Source: Cymodocea nodosa (lineage: Eukaryota; Streptophyta; Magnoliopsida; Alismatales; Cymodoceaceae). From it: 64,000 bases of DNA. Positions 21,091 to 32,751 of the stretch are shown in pieces (position 1 is the first letter of the stretch; each line of letters starts with the position of its first letter). Under the pieces are notes generated by a model. That model did not search any database. It was not told the origin of the DNA and saw only the letters and a program-made list of their open reading frames with translations. The translations under genes and the position numbers were made by a program. The stretch is taken from assembly GCA_036874045.1 (NCBI GenBank), contig CM072341.1, forward strand, positions 8,940,501-9,004,500, read 5' to 3'.

Positions 21091-22836
21091 TCTGTGATTT
21101 TGTGTGTTTAATGTTTTGTGTATTATATGTTTATTTTTAGAAAAATTTTAGTTTTCAAGTTTATTTTATAAAAGAAAAAAACAAAAACAAAATATCAATC
21201 CAGTTTGTTGGTATCTGTTCTAGGAAACCAACTGGCTTGCTTGTGAGCCACTAGAGGCATAGGAGCCTAGGTTCCACACAAGACACTGATTTATTAATAT
21301 CTATTAAGTGTTATTTTGTTTTATATTTTGCTTTTATCTGTGAATGAAAAGTTTTTCAAAATTAAAAATCAAAATATGTAGAAGGAGATACAAATGGAAC
21401 AAGGTATGCAACCAATTACTTACCCTGAATTTTAAATCAAACAAAACTGTATTCATGCCTACTACAATTACTGTACTTATTGTCAAATCTTTTACATTGA
21501 GGACAATGCAAAATGTAGGTATGGGGGGGAGGTAATTAAAGTAATAGCCATGTAAGTTTGTTAATTAAAGGAATTAGAATGGTACTGCAAAGTTGTGGAA
21601 ATTGAAAATTTTTATGAATTTGCTGTAACTATCCGATAATTGAGACTGTAAAATTTATATAAACTATAACTGCTTGAATGTTATATTTAGAAGGCTATAT
21701 AAGATGCTATAGAATTTACTATTTATGCAAATCTAGATATAGTATCTTATGTTTTTTCTGAATTTCATGAGTTTAACAATTTCACGATTTTAAAATGAAA
21801 TCAGAATGCTTAATGAAAAATCAGTAAATTATTTGAAGTCCTGAAGGAGCTGAAATGTGAATTCTAGATTAAATGAAACATATATGATGAAAGATACATT
21901 TAATTTGACTGATTGAACTTGTAGAATGATTTATGTGTAGATCTTATTAACTATAGAAAAAGTATAAGCTTATTGTTATGGATTCATATTTACAGTAAAT
22001 GATAGAAGCAGGACTATATGAGATTAGTGATTACTGCATCTGTATTAATGAAATACATACATATACAGTATGTGATTAATGTTTTGTTTTATGTTTGTAT
22101 TTAAAAAAAGAAAAAAAGAAAAAAAGAAAAATTTGAGAGTTTATTGACTTGTTTGATCACGAGCCTTTTGTACTTGAGCAGATAGGTATGTAAGGATTGT
22201 TGACCTAAAAAAGGACTCTTGAAATCTAGCAACCTAAGATCCTGATCAGACTAGGATTGTTGACTGAAATCTCGTTACATGGGTACATTAGAAAGCTCTT
22301 GTATGATTCAAGCTTGTCAAATTAACTTTTAAAGTATGAAAAAAAGAAAAGAAAAAAAAAACATATACTGTTCTGAAAAGATACAAGTGTTTTGTGAAAT
22401 ACAGATATCTTATGAATCGAGTATATTTTCTGTTATCTAGAATTGCTATAATATGAATCTAGAATTGACTTTTGAAGTTGTTTAATGGAGGTATAATTCT
22501 TTATTCTACTTGTCTTAATCATATTGAATTGGATTGTATTTTGATTTGTATGTTGTTGAAATTTCTTCAAGAAATCTTATTGGAAAATTCAGGATGGTAG
22601 ATGATGAAAAGAAGAACAAACGATAATATAATTAACACCTATGTGATGATGATATACTTTGTATGTAATTGATATATATTCTAAGTATATTTGCAGGTTG
22701 ATTACTGAAACAGACAGAATATATTCTTATGCTGAACAGAAGAAGAAATAGAAAAAAGAGGAAGAATTAATTCTAGTACGTTTTGAAAGACCAATTAATT
22801 AGATCTTAGTTTGCTAAGGGATTAGCAAAATTTAGG
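21091..22836 (+). other. Non-coding spacer of element B with internal PPT-like tract
   Basis: No coding frame of note. GAGGACAATGCAAAATG then GTATGGGGGGGAGG at 21519-21533 is a PPT-like tract some 1.3 kb before the true PPT; the context resembles that before the terminal PPT. The part at about 22140-22700 matches element A (6590-7020) and the SIRE-type spacer module (43080-43534). Confidence 0.7.
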
Positions 22837-22847
22837 TATGGGGGAAG
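22837..22847 (+). other. Polypurine tract of element B
   Basis: TATGGGGGAAG directly before the 3' LTR start, in the context TTAGCAAAATTTAGG usual for Athila-type elements. It primes plus-strand synthesis. Confidence 0.85.
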
Positions 22848-24087
22848 TGTTTAGAATGAAAAAGTGCATATTATTAACGGTTAAATGATGGTTAATTGCA
22901 TAATATTTAGCTTATCATATAAGAATTAAGCTATTATGTTATAATTGCACTGTTATATGCTTTAATTAGAATTACTGCTTAATTTTGGGGAATTAATGTC
23001 AATTTAGTACATTTCTGAACTATTAGTAAGTTGCAGGCTGTGAAATTCTTAAGTATCCAAATTTTCTAATAATTCAGACAGTTATGTTTAACATACCGAA
23101 CATATTCGGACAATTATGTTTAATAGACCGTACATGTATCAGATAGTTATATTTAAATTGCCAAATAGTTATGTTTTGAAAGAATATTTTATTATTTCCT
23201 GAAGTACACGTGTCGAAACCATAATGCATGACTTAAGTGAACTTTCGGTGAGTTATCTATAACTATCTAAAATTGCAGTTGGGCATCGGACAGTTATATG
23301 TATAACTCTCCAAAATCTCTTTTTATTTATAAAATAGTTGAGGACACGTGTCATGTTCTGAGAAAGTGACTTAAGTGGATTTTCGGTGAGTTATCTTTAA
23401 CTATTCGAAATGCATCTAAGCATCGGATAGTTAGCTCTGTAACTCTTTAAAATGTTATTTTATGATTAAATTGCTGTTGACACGTGTCGAGATTTGGTAG
23501 ATTTACTTAAGTTATATATCGGTGAGTTATCTATAACTATCCGAAATGCATTTGAGCATCGGATAGTTAAGTTTGTAAGTATTCGAAATGTACCTAAGCA
23601 TCAGATAGTTAAATTTATGCATGTGTTTTATAGTTAAGTCAATGAAGAAAGTCTGTTGAGTTATCTGTAACTCCACAGACTATTTATTTTCTAATATGCC
23701 ACTATAGCGGTTGCAGAAACAAGACAGTTGGAAGAAAAATCACGATTGCATGTATTGCCCAGGGAGAAGAAATCATCGCCGTTGATATGAATGAAGGAAA
23801 TCCAACCGACCATTCAAGCAGAAGCAGTTACTATTGAAGAAATATAAAAGAAAAGAAGAAAAAGAAGTAAAGGGTGTGTGTGTGATCAATGGACGGCCAG
23901 TGTATACAGAGGAGGAGCAACGAGCTTTCTATAGACAGTATCGGCGATTCTTCGAAGTATCACACCAACCATCGTTACCACCACCATATCCACCATAATC
24001 ACCAACCATCGGAGGTTTGTGAGAATACTTTCTAGATGTCGGGTCGATTCCAAGCCAAACACAGTGCCTGACAACCACTGTGAGGAG
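22848..24087 (+). repeat. 3' LTR of element B, truncated
   Basis: Starts TGTTTAGAATG and follows the 5' LTR closely to the equivalent of 10329, so about 1.24 of 2.28 kb remain. It shares the U3 array (23040-23620), though the array has lost part of a unit compared with 9280-9450, and the TATA box at 23843-23850. It ends in GGAG, shared with the LTR fragment that follows: a deletion junction with 4-bp microhomology. Confidence 0.85.
23843..23850 (+). promoter_or_regulatory. TATA box of element B 3' LTR
   Basis: TATAAAAG at the position equivalent to 10085 in the 5' LTR. Confidence 0.55.
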
Positions 24088-24474
24088 GTGGAAAACAAAA
24101 ACTCCAAGAGAGAAGACCTAGACGTGCATCACTCTCTTTTATAGAGAGAGTTTCCAAGTTTAGAGATCCATATTTGATTCAACGATTGGGATTAAATCCC
24201 ACTTGATTTTCTTTCTCCAATCTTCAATTTCTATGATCTTCAATTGAATTATAAACTTTTCACAACAATAAATACATCAAAATATCAAGTCATCCATAAA
24301 ATTCATAAATGATGCATGTTTGAAATAATTTCCTACTTTTAACTATATAAAATGGGGATTGGTTCTTATTGGTTAAATAATGAAATAAATGCATAATATG
24401 ACTTTAATAAATCTCATGTAAATATATTTAACCAATAAGATCCTATAAAAATATGCAACATTTTAATCCAAACA
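24084..24474 (-). repeat. LTR fragment of a second Athila-like family
   Basis: Reverse complement of the first 390 bp of the solo LTR at 26315-27940; it ends CCAAACA at 24474, the LTR start. The bases ACACC at 24475-24479 fit as one copy of its 5-bp target-site duplication, since element B has GGTGT at the same place (near 19890). The other end was lost in the deletion that also truncated element B. Confidence 0.85.
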
Positions 24475-24480
24475 ACACCC

Positions 24481-24540
24481 TTGTGGAGTTAGGTCATAAC
24501 TCAACAGACTAAGTTCGTTGAGTTAAGTAATAACTCTACG
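24481..24540. repeat. Hairpin repeat in element A, gag/F-box spacer
   Basis: GGTCATAACTCAACAGAC and TTCGTTGAGTTAAGT pairs, matching spacer 3 of element B (19823-19880) in reverse complement. Confidence 0.75.
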
Positions 24541-24636
24541 ATACTACTAACTATAATTAAACTTACATTTTTTCTTTTTATATTTTTATGTTTTTCTGCT
24601 TACTATATTATACATAATTACTTCAGTTATACTGTT

Positions 24637-25986
24637 TCATTTAACTACCCTCCTAGAGGAGGTATCAATTTCATTAATAGTTCTATTGATAGGATTAGGT
24701 ATTGCTTGCATTGGCAATCCTCCAGTAGGTCTAACTTTCATTGATTCTTTCTATCTAAGGGGTATATTTCTATTTATATTTTGATTTTGAATTGCAGCAT
24801 TTCCAAATACAAGATCTAGATGATTGTTTAATTGTTGGATTATCTTTTCTAATTTCTCTATTCTAGATCCTTGTTCAATTAAAGCTTCATAACTTATATT
24901 TTTGTCATTTATATTTTCTCCTCCCTAAAAATTGTTGTTTCTCTAAGATAAATTCAGGTGATTTCTCCAATTAAGGTTATAAGAATTTCCAAAGTTATCT
25001 TTCTGGTTTCTAGCATAAATAATAGCTAAATCATTAACGTTTGCATTCTTTTCTGCTAGCTTTTGATTTAATGATAACTCTTCTATTTTCTTTGTTAATT
25101 TAGTTAATTTAACTTCAAGCATAGTGCTTGAATCTATTTCATGCATTCCCCTTGGCAATATTCTTTTATCTACAATAGCTTCAGTTGAGTTTTCCCATTG
25201 TGTAGTTCTTTTTGCAAAGTTTTCTAAATATGCCCATGCTTCTTCACTACACAGTTTTAAAAATCCATTATAACAAGTAGATTCTAATAAAGATTTCGTT
25301 GAAACATCTATGCCTTCATAAATTATACCTATTAATTGTGCTTTACTCATTGCATGATGTGGACATTGAGTTAGAAAATCTTTAAATCTTTCAAAATATT
25401 TTCAGAATGATTCTCCCTATTTTTGGCTACACATTAATATTTCTTTCTTCTTTTTAATCGTTTGATGTGTTGGATAATATTTTTCTAGAAAAATAGAGCA
25501 AAATTCAGTCCATGTAGAAATTGAATCAGGTGATAGAGTCTATAACCATCTCTTAGTTGTGTCTTTTAAAGCAAAATGGATATATCTAAGTTTAATAACA
25601 TCAATACTCATGTTTGGTATTTTCATCATTTGACAAACATCGTTAAATTCTCTAAAGAAATAATAGGCATCCTCTCTTTCTAATCCATGAAAATGTGGCA
25701 ATTGACTAATATAATTAGATTTTAGTTCAAACCTATCTACCTCAAAGTTTGGCAATCGAATACATGAAGGTTCATCAACTAATTCAGGATACAGAATTTC
25801 CCCTAATGGTTTCTCTACTGGAGTAGTCATATCTTCGTTCTCTTTTAAAGAAAGGTTAGCTACATTCCTAAGGATTTCGTTAAAGTCTAATTCAGAAAAT
25901 ACTTTAGTATGTCTCTGTGTTGAAGAATCCTGTGTAAGTGTTCTTACTAATCTTTTAGTGCTAGGAGAACGAATCCATGTGCTCAT
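24637..25986 (-). pseudogene. gag: Capsid gag of element A
   Basis: Second copy of the displaced capsid gene. ATG at 25986 (MSTWIRSPSTKRLVR). The first block is open to 25540 and has LPHFHGLEREDAYYFF and KDTTKRWL. A stop follows the RWL motif at about 25537, then further stops near 25410 and 24940, with an open block at 24943-25350. All are in one frame, down to the TGA at 24637. As in element B there is no zinc knuckle. It stands between ORF3 and the F-box remnant, so the odd gene order is older than the separation of A and B. Confidence 0.85.
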
Positions 25987-26049
25987 AAACTCTTAACATA
26001 AAGTAAACTAACAGAAGATTAGTTACATACCAGTTTGAAGCTTTATACT

Positions 26050-26309
26050 CAGTAAATAGTTGTTGATGGATGAAGTTGAATCAGCTGCTTCTCCTTCTAG
26101 TTCCCCAACGAAGTTCCTTTTCTTTCAAAAGTGCTGGTAACTTGTAAATAACATTCTGTTCTATATTTATAATGCACGTCCATAAAGTAAATGAATCTCG
26201 TTGCAAGAACGTGTCTTGTAACGTGCAGTGTGGTTCCTATTTTTATGGGTACGTGTGTCATTTCTAATTTCAAATTTTAATAATTGCTAGATCTACAAAG
26301 TTTCGTTTG
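26050..26309 (-). promoter_or_regulatory. Leader/possible promoter of capsid gag in element A
   Basis: Matches 18145-18400 of element B: ACGT-core motifs (near 26180-26260), a TATAAATATAG box near 26160, and the GGTATGTAA donor-like site near 26030. Element B has the same parts in the same order. Confidence 0.35.
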
Positions 26310-26314
26310 TGGCT
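26310..26314 (+). other. Target-site duplication TGGCT, left copy
   Basis: TGGCT directly before the TGTTTGG start of the solo LTR; repeated at 27941-27945. Confidence 0.85.
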
Positions 26315-27940
26315 TGTTTGGATTAAAATGTTGCATATTTTTATAGGATCTTATTGGTTAAATAGATTTACATGAGATTTATTAAAGTCATATTATACAT
26401 TTATTTCATTATTTAACCAAAAAGAACCAATCCCCATTTTATATAGTTAAAAGTAAGAAATTATTTCAAATATGCATCATTTATGAATTTTATGGATGAC
26501 TTGATACTTTGATGTATTTATTGTTATGAAAAGTTTATAATTCAATAGAAGATCATGGAAATTGAAGATTGGAGAAAGAAAATCAAGTGGGATTTAATCC
26601 CAATCATTGAATCAAAGATGGATCTCCAAACATGGAAACACTCCTTATAAAAGGAGTGGTGCACGTCTAGGGCTCTCTCTCTTGGAGTTTTTGTTTTCCA
26701 CCTCCAACACCACCAGCCGTCACCCCCTCTTGGAGCTCCACATCTTGAAGCAAGGAAGGAGAACGCTGGTCATTCCACCACCCCTCTTCAACTCGGATCT
26801 CATCATCTTCATTCCTCAAGTCATCTCCAACGTGAAAGCCTTCATTCCACATCTTGGAGGAGGGACATCTACCTTCATAAGGGTTCTCTTCTTCATTTGT
26901 GAGATTCCACAAATCATTTCTCCACTTTCCCCTCTTCTTTGGCTTCAGATGTATCACATTTTATTATGTTTCACGTAGGTAGTTATTTATGTTCTTAGTT
27001 TTCATTGTAATAGGGTAAAAGTAGAAAGCAGATTCGTTTTTATTTGTATGTTCCTTTTTGAATCCGTGAATCTTTGTTATTTTCATCTGAAAATCATAAA
27101 AATAGGTGCTGTTATTGATATATATTCATATATTGTTGTTTGTTGATGTTGAAATCTGGATATTACATTCTGTTATGCATGAAACAACATAGAATTCGTT
27201 GAAGTTTGTGCATGTTGTTTGCAGATTTGCAGTTTTGTTGATCTATTTTTATTCTGAGAATTCATATGTGTTTTGGAGCATTTATGTTTGACTGAAAATT
27301 ATGAACAAATTCATAATCATGCTATTATAAGTCTCCTGTGATACTCTAAAATTTCATAGCAATCCGAAAAGATTTGATGCCATTTTGAAGCTATAACTTT
27401 ATCAAGCACAGAATTCAGTCTAAGACTCTTTTGTCGTGATTGTAACGTACTTTTCTCACAACTCAGATTGCGAAAAAATTCAAATAAATATTTCATTAAT
27501 ATCTACATTCTGTCTATTTTGCAACGCATTTGATTTTGGAATTTTTAGTTGAGTGATTCAGGATTTATAAGTTTTTAAGATACTGTTGTTAATGCACAAA
27601 AGTTTCCAATTTTATGCATCATTTTCAATTTCTGAATTTTCAGTCATAACATTCGTGCGTTTTTAAGTGTGAAAATTTTTATCTGAAGTCCACATTAATA
27701 GATCTGATTGAGATTAAATTTTTAGTCTAATCTATTAATTGGTCGATAAATTAAAAATCCGTGGACTTACCATTTTTGTAGTTTAATCTATTTTTGGAAG
27801 GTATTTGCTTGCCATATTCTTGTAATTAGAATCCTAGATTATCCCCATTTCCCTGTGGTTCGACCCATACTTGCCGACGTACTTCATTGGACACCGTGCA
27901 CTTGCAATTTAAAAATTTAAAACTTCAAATAATTCAAACA
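26315..27940 (+). repeat. Solo LTR of second Athila-like family
   Basis: 1,626 bp, starting TGTTTGG and ending CAAACA, flanked by 5-bp duplications TGGCT. Near the end it has CCCTGTGGTTCGACCC, ACTTGCCGACG and GTGCACTTGCAA, typical of Athila/Tat LTRs. It lies in the spacer between ORF3 and gag of element A. The match to element B is interrupted exactly at the TSD. A solo LTR is what LTR-LTR recombination leaves. Long frames inside it (for example 26607-26978) are not taken as genes. Confidence 0.9.
26646..26653 (+). promoter_or_regulatory. TATA box of solo LTR
   Basis: TATAAAAG flanked by CTCCT and GAGTGG. In the inverted fragment at 24084-24474 the matching place reads TCTCTTTTATAGAGA. Confidence 0.55.
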
Positions 27941-27945
27941 TGGCT
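27941..27945 (+). other. Target-site duplication TGGCT, right copy
   Basis: Second copy of the 5-bp duplication flanking the solo LTR. Confidence 0.85.
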
Positions 27946-27980
27946 AAAAGAATAACCATTTAGCTTAATCCATGAACTAA

Positions 27981-28155
27981 CCTCGTTGAGTTATAGTTAA
28001 CTCAACGGACAAGCTTCAATTACTGTTGCTAACTCCACGGATTAACTTTGTTGAGTTATAGATAACTCAACGGAGTAACCTTATATTATATTATATTATT
28101 CACCTCGTGGAGTTAAGGTTAACTCAACGAACTTACTTCGTTGAGTTAACACTTA
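27981..28155. repeat. Hairpin repeats in element A, ORF3/gag spacer
   Basis: Palindromes CCTCGTTGAGTTATAGTTAACTCAACGG-like at 27981, 28047 and 28103, equivalent to the 66-bp minisatellite of element B at 17864-18085. A (TTATA)n run at 28081-28098 separates them. Confidence 0.8.
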
Positions 28156-28566
28156 GCAACCTCTAAAAGCTTACTTCTCGTATTAACTTATATATTTTTC
28201 TCTCCTACATTCTATTAACTTAAATAAAGTTAAATACATGTCATTAAACTTATTTGAATCTGAACATTATATAAATATTTAACTTACAGTTCATTTCATA
28301 TTATGTAGAATTTATATTTTACTCTGCAGCATGCAGATATTTTCAGCATTAACCGGTTATTTTGAATTTAATCCTGTCATTCAGCAAATTTGTATATATT
28401 TTAAACAATCTTGCATCTTATTCAAACAATTATAAAATATTCAAGATAATTCATCCATTACATCATTCTCCAATACTAATGCAAAAACATCTGAAAAACA
28501 TACATTCATTTAGATGAATAATTTACATTACAATCAATCAGATATTTTTTATACAAATATATACAA
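28156..28566 (-). other. Spacer downstream of ORF3 in element A
   Basis: AT-rich, no coding frame. It corresponds to 17650-17860 of element B with some added sequence. Confidence 0.6.
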
Positions 28567-29817
28567 GTAGACGAATAATACAATTTAATCATTTCTCCTA
28601 AGTTCATCTACTTCCTTCTGGAGTTTTTCTGCTTGTTGCTCTAATTGGTTAATCCTTTCTACAGCTCCTGTAACTCTTCCAAAAGGTTCAACAATCTCTG
28701 CAGCTACATAATTTCTGTACTCTTTTACTGAAATGGTTCTAGATCTTATCCTTTTTGATGCCTATTTAGTGAAATCGATACAATCCACCATCAACAGTAG
28801 AATCAGATCTCCATAAAATAATTTCTTCTTCACTATTCTCAACTTGGAGATAAAAACTACAGACTAATTTATCTGAATTCTGTTCATAACTGCATATGTG
28901 GCCCATTTGACAAATTGACTCAGTTCTATATCATGACCTTGTCGTTGGTAGACATTCTTAATCAAAATGTTAGCTATCATGTGTGCTTTATCATTTAATT
29001 GCTTTAGTCTATTTAATAATGACACACCAGGATTGATAGCTAAACAATCCTTTATGGTATGTTCTGTCTACTCGACTGTAGTTGTGCTTTCCAGAATTTC
29101 TAGTCCTTCATTTTTCAATCCTAGAATGTTGTGGAGAAACTTTGGTGTTATCTGTACATCAGCTTCCTCCACGTTGGAAATTAATCCTCCTCCTTCTCTT
29201 AAGTTTGCATAAAAGTAGGGCACTAGATTTTCATATACTACATGCCCTCTTTGTTGAGAAATAAACTGCAGTAGACCTTGGAACTCAAATAAATCTTTGA
29301 TTTCTTGCATTCCGTCCCAATTTACTAGTTTACTATAAATGATATCACAACCCCTTATCTCTTGGTATTTATTATAAGCTTCCTAACTCCAAAAGTATAC
29401 TTCATTTATAACTGTTGTTTCAATCAGGTCAGAAATGTGAATTTGTTGCTCTAGATGGGTTTGTTCTTGAACTTCCTCTTGCATATGCTGAACTTGAACT
29501 GAATGAAAATGCTCCGCAAATTCCTGTATTTTTGGTTCTGCTTTTGTTTGTGGAGGTGAGCTGGCAGAACTCTCCACTCTATCATGAATACTGTCCAAAA
29601 TTTGCTGAAGAGTTCTTTACTCTTTAGTGGAATCTGTCGAGTCATCTCTTTCCATATATAATTGTTCAGCTTTTTGTTCATTTTCTTCTTTTTCTTCTTC
29701 CTCCTGACTTCCAATCTGCAATGTCACTGTTCTTTCTGATTCTGTGGCAGATTGGGATGGAGTTACGGGCAAATCAGCTTCTGCCCTAATTTCTGTTTCT
29801 TCTGCTTGTACAAGCTG
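28567..29817 (-). pseudogene. ORF3 of element A, 5' end cut
   Basis: Second copy of ORF3, aligned with 16421-17649 of element B. QEIKDLFEFQGLLQF, YFYANLREG, NVEEADVQITP and ILGLKNEGLEIL are readable at 29310-29068; the Glu/Gln-rich part is at 29383-29714. Several stops and frame changes are present. The final coiled-coil segment is conserved near 28580-28660, but the stop codon of B is not kept. At 29818 the gene is cut by a SIRE-type LTR. Confidence 0.7.
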
Positions 29818-31030
29818 TGTTAGGTATTTAATTTTGATGATATATGCTTTATTAACATTTTTAAATAAGTCTACATAATATTTTCTAAGTATATTTCTCT
29901 AAGTATACTAGTTAACAGATTATCGGAAAGTTTCATTTTTATGTCGGATAAATTAATGATTTCTGAAGAGTTAGATTTGCAATAGTTAAACTTTCGGATA
30001 GTTAACGTTTCATTTTTGTCGAATACTTTATATTAAAAACTCGTATAGTTAAGTTATCTGCACGTGTGTTTTTAATGTTTTAAGTTGTCAAGTATTTTCC
30101 ATGTGCGTTTGGTAATGAAAAGTCGAATAGTTAGATAACTGTTCAAGTTTTTATACACATGGATAGATAACTATTCGAGTTTTATAAAAGGACTAATGAA
30201 CAGATAAGTTTCCTTGTTTAGTCACGTGTTATGTAGGTGCAAAAACTCGAAGAGTTACCGATAAGTGTTCGAGTTTTTACAAGACTTAAAGGATAAATGT
30301 TCGACTAAATTGAAGACTTAGAAGATATTCTACAAGACTCTAGGAAGATAAAAGTTTTGATGTATCTACGAGTGGAGATCGTGGAAATTCAAAATGATTG
30401 TGGAGAAAGTGGAAACTCAAAAAGATAGTAATTTGGATTAAAGAAAAAATTAGTACGTGGATTATGGATTGTGGATTAAGTGGATGAACATGCTGAACGT
30501 GAAAGACAACAGAGTTCGACTACAAATAGAGAGTACGAGCTACATTACAAAAGGGGATCCCAATTTCAAAAACCAAGTCTGAATATTCAATCTAGATCCC
30601 TAACTGAAAAGTTAAGTTTGAATATTCATATTCTGAAAAATTCTCCAACATCAGAAGAAGTTCGAAATTCCAAACAATTTCAAAAAGGAGCTGTAAACGC
30701 AAGATGTATGGAAATTTGACAACTGGAGAAGAAGAAATACAGAAGCTGAGCAAAGAGAAAGAAAGAAGCTGTGTGCATAAAGATCAGGTTTTATACAATT
30801 TAAAATTAGTTTTGAATAAGAGCTTTGTTTTTCTATTTGAATTATATATCAAACATTACTGTATCAAAACCTTCAAGAAGGGAATTGAGCTGAAAAGATA
30901 TTGTAAATTCTGTCTTTAAATAAAGAATAGAATTTCAATCACAAGTGTTTTGTGCTCTTGTTTTATCCGCTAGTATTTAATTACTAAAGACACAATTCAC
31001 CCCCCCTCTTGTGATACAGACGATCCTACA
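29818..31030 (+). repeat. 5' LTR of SIRE-type element C
   Basis: 1,213 bp from TGTTAGGTATTTAATTTTG to GATCCTACA, directly before the PBS. The start resembles the - strand SIRE LTR start (TGTTAAGTATTTTTG at 39892), and the CACCCCCCCTCTTGTG stretch near the end is typical. It contains GGATAGTTA-type and CGAATAGTTA-type repeats (29935-30290) and a TATA box at 30183. Confidence 0.85.
30183..30190 (+). promoter_or_regulatory. TATA box of element C LTR
   Basis: TATAAAAG followed by GACTAATG, downstream of the CGAGTT/ATAGTTA repeat array. Probable U3/R boundary. Confidence 0.55.
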
Positions 31031-31032
31031 AC

Positions 31033-31044
31033 TGGTATCAGAGC
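31033..31044 (+). other. Primer binding site of element C
   Basis: TGGTATCAGAGC, the standard copia PBS pairing with initiator tRNA-Met, two bases after the LTR end. Confidence 0.95.
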
Positions 31045-31126
31045 ATTATTATCATAATTAAGAGCTTTTATTTCTCTATTTAGGAATCAGTTTTTCCTAT
31101 CATTTTCTTAGGATTATCTATTTAAA

Positions 31127-32751
31127 ATGGATAATACTAAAATCTTAGTTATGACTGAAGGACAGACCACTAATCGTCCTCCTATGTTTGAAGGTAGTAA
31201 TTATGGCTACTGGAAATATAGGATGAAAGTATTCTTTCAGTCAATCGATTTCAAATTATGGCATATAATTAGCAATCCTATAGTGTTAGTTATGACTCCA
31301 TATGATACTTGGACTTTTGATGAAAAGGAGCAAATGACACTAAATGCTAAAGGCTTAAACATCTTGTTTTGTGCTTTATCTCATGATCAATTTAATAAAG
31401 TTTCTACATATCAAACTGCATATGAGATATGACATGCATTAGAAGTTGCCAACGAAGGTACTAACCAGGTCAAGGAATCTAAGATTAATATGTTAGTACA
31501 TAAATATGAGCTTTTTAAAATACACGAAAATGAATGTATCTCAGACATGTTTTCTCGTTTTCTTGAGATTGTAAATTCATTAAAATCTTTAGGCAAGAAA
31601 TTCGAGGAAAAAGACTTGGTAAGAAAGATCCTTAGATCTTTAACTAAAATTTGGGCTCAAAAGACAACATCTATTGAAGAGTTCAAAGATTTAAATACAT
31701 ATACTCTCGATGATCTCATAGGAAATCTAACAGCCTATGAAGTACAACATTTAGATCCAAAAGGGAAAAATCCTAGAAGGGATCTAGCTTTTGAGGCTGA
31801 TAAAGTCTTAGAAGTCACTAGTGATTCTAACAATGATTTACTGTTGTTGACTAGAAAATTTAGAAATCTGTTAAAGAAATGCAGGAACTTCAGGTTAGCA
31901 AAGACATCTGGAGATATGGAGAAGAAGTCATTCACGAAAGACAAAATCATATGCTACAAGTGCAATAGACTGGGTCACTTTCAAACTGATTGTCTGCTCA
32001 ACAAAGATAAGAAGAATTCGAGGAGGAATTTTAGGAGTAAGAAATTCAGAAAGAGAAGGGCACTTAAAGTGACATGGGATGACTCTTCAACTTCACAAAG
32101 TGAAGAAACAAAGGATTCAACATCAGACAATGAATCCTCAACATCAGATTCAGAAGAAAATTTGGCAAACGTATGCTTCATGGAAAAATCCAGTGAGGTA
32201 TCGTCTAATCAAAATGCTAACTTTGATAGTTTTGATGGATTACTTGTTGAATACAATAGATTGGCCAAAAAATATAAGAAAGTAAAAATAAAAGGAAAGA
32301 ACATTAGGAAAATGCTAGATGAATCTGAAAATAAGGTTGATTTTCAGAACTCTATATTGAATAAATTTAAAGAAGAAAATCAAAGGCATGCACAGGAAAT
32401 TTTAAAGTTTATTGCAATAGAAAGAAAATTGCATGCTAATTGTGAAAATTTAATTGCTGATAAGAAGAAAATGATCTATGAAATTGAAAAACTGGAACTG
32501 ACTATTACTGATTTAAGTTCAGAAATTGATATGCTAAAGATTAAGATCTGCGATCAAAAGGCTATATTAAGTAAATGGAATAATAGTCAAACTATAACAA
32601 ATGAACTTAGTAGTAAAATATCAAATATAGAAAAACATGGTATTGGTTTACAGGATGCATCTTCTGAAAATTATTTATTGCATGATGGTATTGCTAAAAA
32701 TAATGTCTTTATTTCTAGTACTAAGAATAGTAAGAGAAAAACTATTCCGTG
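31127..32751 (+). pseudogene. gag: SIRE-type gag of element C, cut by Tork element
   Basis: Capsid/nucleocapsid protein. ATG 31127 is the first start after the PBS. The capsid begins RPPMFEGSNYGYWKYRMK, with LNILFCALS and KINMLVHKYELFKIHE later. A single stop, TGA at 31430, stands where related copies have Trp (EVWHALEV). The rest is open for more than 430 codons. The zinc knuckle CYKCNRLGHFQTDC is at 31952-31993 and intact, followed by a basic stretch (RRNFRSKKFRKRRALK), an acidic Ser-rich stretch and a long coiled coil. The true gag ends near 32751; downstream the frame reads into the Tork LTR up to 33085. It is less decayed than the other SIRE gag copies. Confidence 0.85.

Larger units (their letters stand above)
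9058..24087 (+). mobile_element. Athila-like Ty3/gypsy element B with F-box cargo
   Basis: Nearly full element of about 15 kb: 5' LTR, PBS, gag zinc-knuckle region, protease, RT, RNase H, integrase remnant, ORF3, capsid gag, F-box gene, PPT and truncated 3' LTR. RT motifs and the tRNA-Asp-type PBS place it in the Athila group. It lies in the F-box gene of element A, in opposite orientation. Its 3' LTR ends at 24087, where it is fused through the 4 bp GGAG to an LTR fragment of another family, so the target-site duplication is lost. The integrase core is deleted, so this copy cannot move on its own. Confidence 0.85.
24480..29817 (-). mobile_element. Athila-like element A, middle part
   Basis: On the - strand this holds ORF3 (29817 to about 28567), hairpin spacer, capsid gag (25986-24637) and the start of the gag/F-box spacer, in the order found in element B. 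It is interrupted by the solo LTR 26315-27940. The 5' side (pol, PBS, 5' LTR) is cut off at 29818 by a SIRE-type LTR and should lie right of the window. Confidence 0.8.
29818..32751 (+). mobile_element. SIRE-type Ty1/copia element C, 5' part
   Basis: 5' LTR (29818-31030), PBS (31033-31044) and gag (31127-32751). It is interrupted at about 32751 by the Tork-type element; its protease, integrase, RT and 3' LTR are not in the window. It is inserted in ORF3 of element A. Confidence 0.85.

Noticed and set aside
26607-26978. Open frame of 123 codons on + (and one of 96 codons on -)
   Set aside because: Lies fully inside the solo LTR, has a similar-length frame on the other strand and no recognisable domain; chance frame in the more GC-balanced part of the LTR.
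30480-30919. Two short frames in the LTR of element C
   Set aside because: Inside the LTR downstream of the TATA box, no known motif; treated as untranslated leader.
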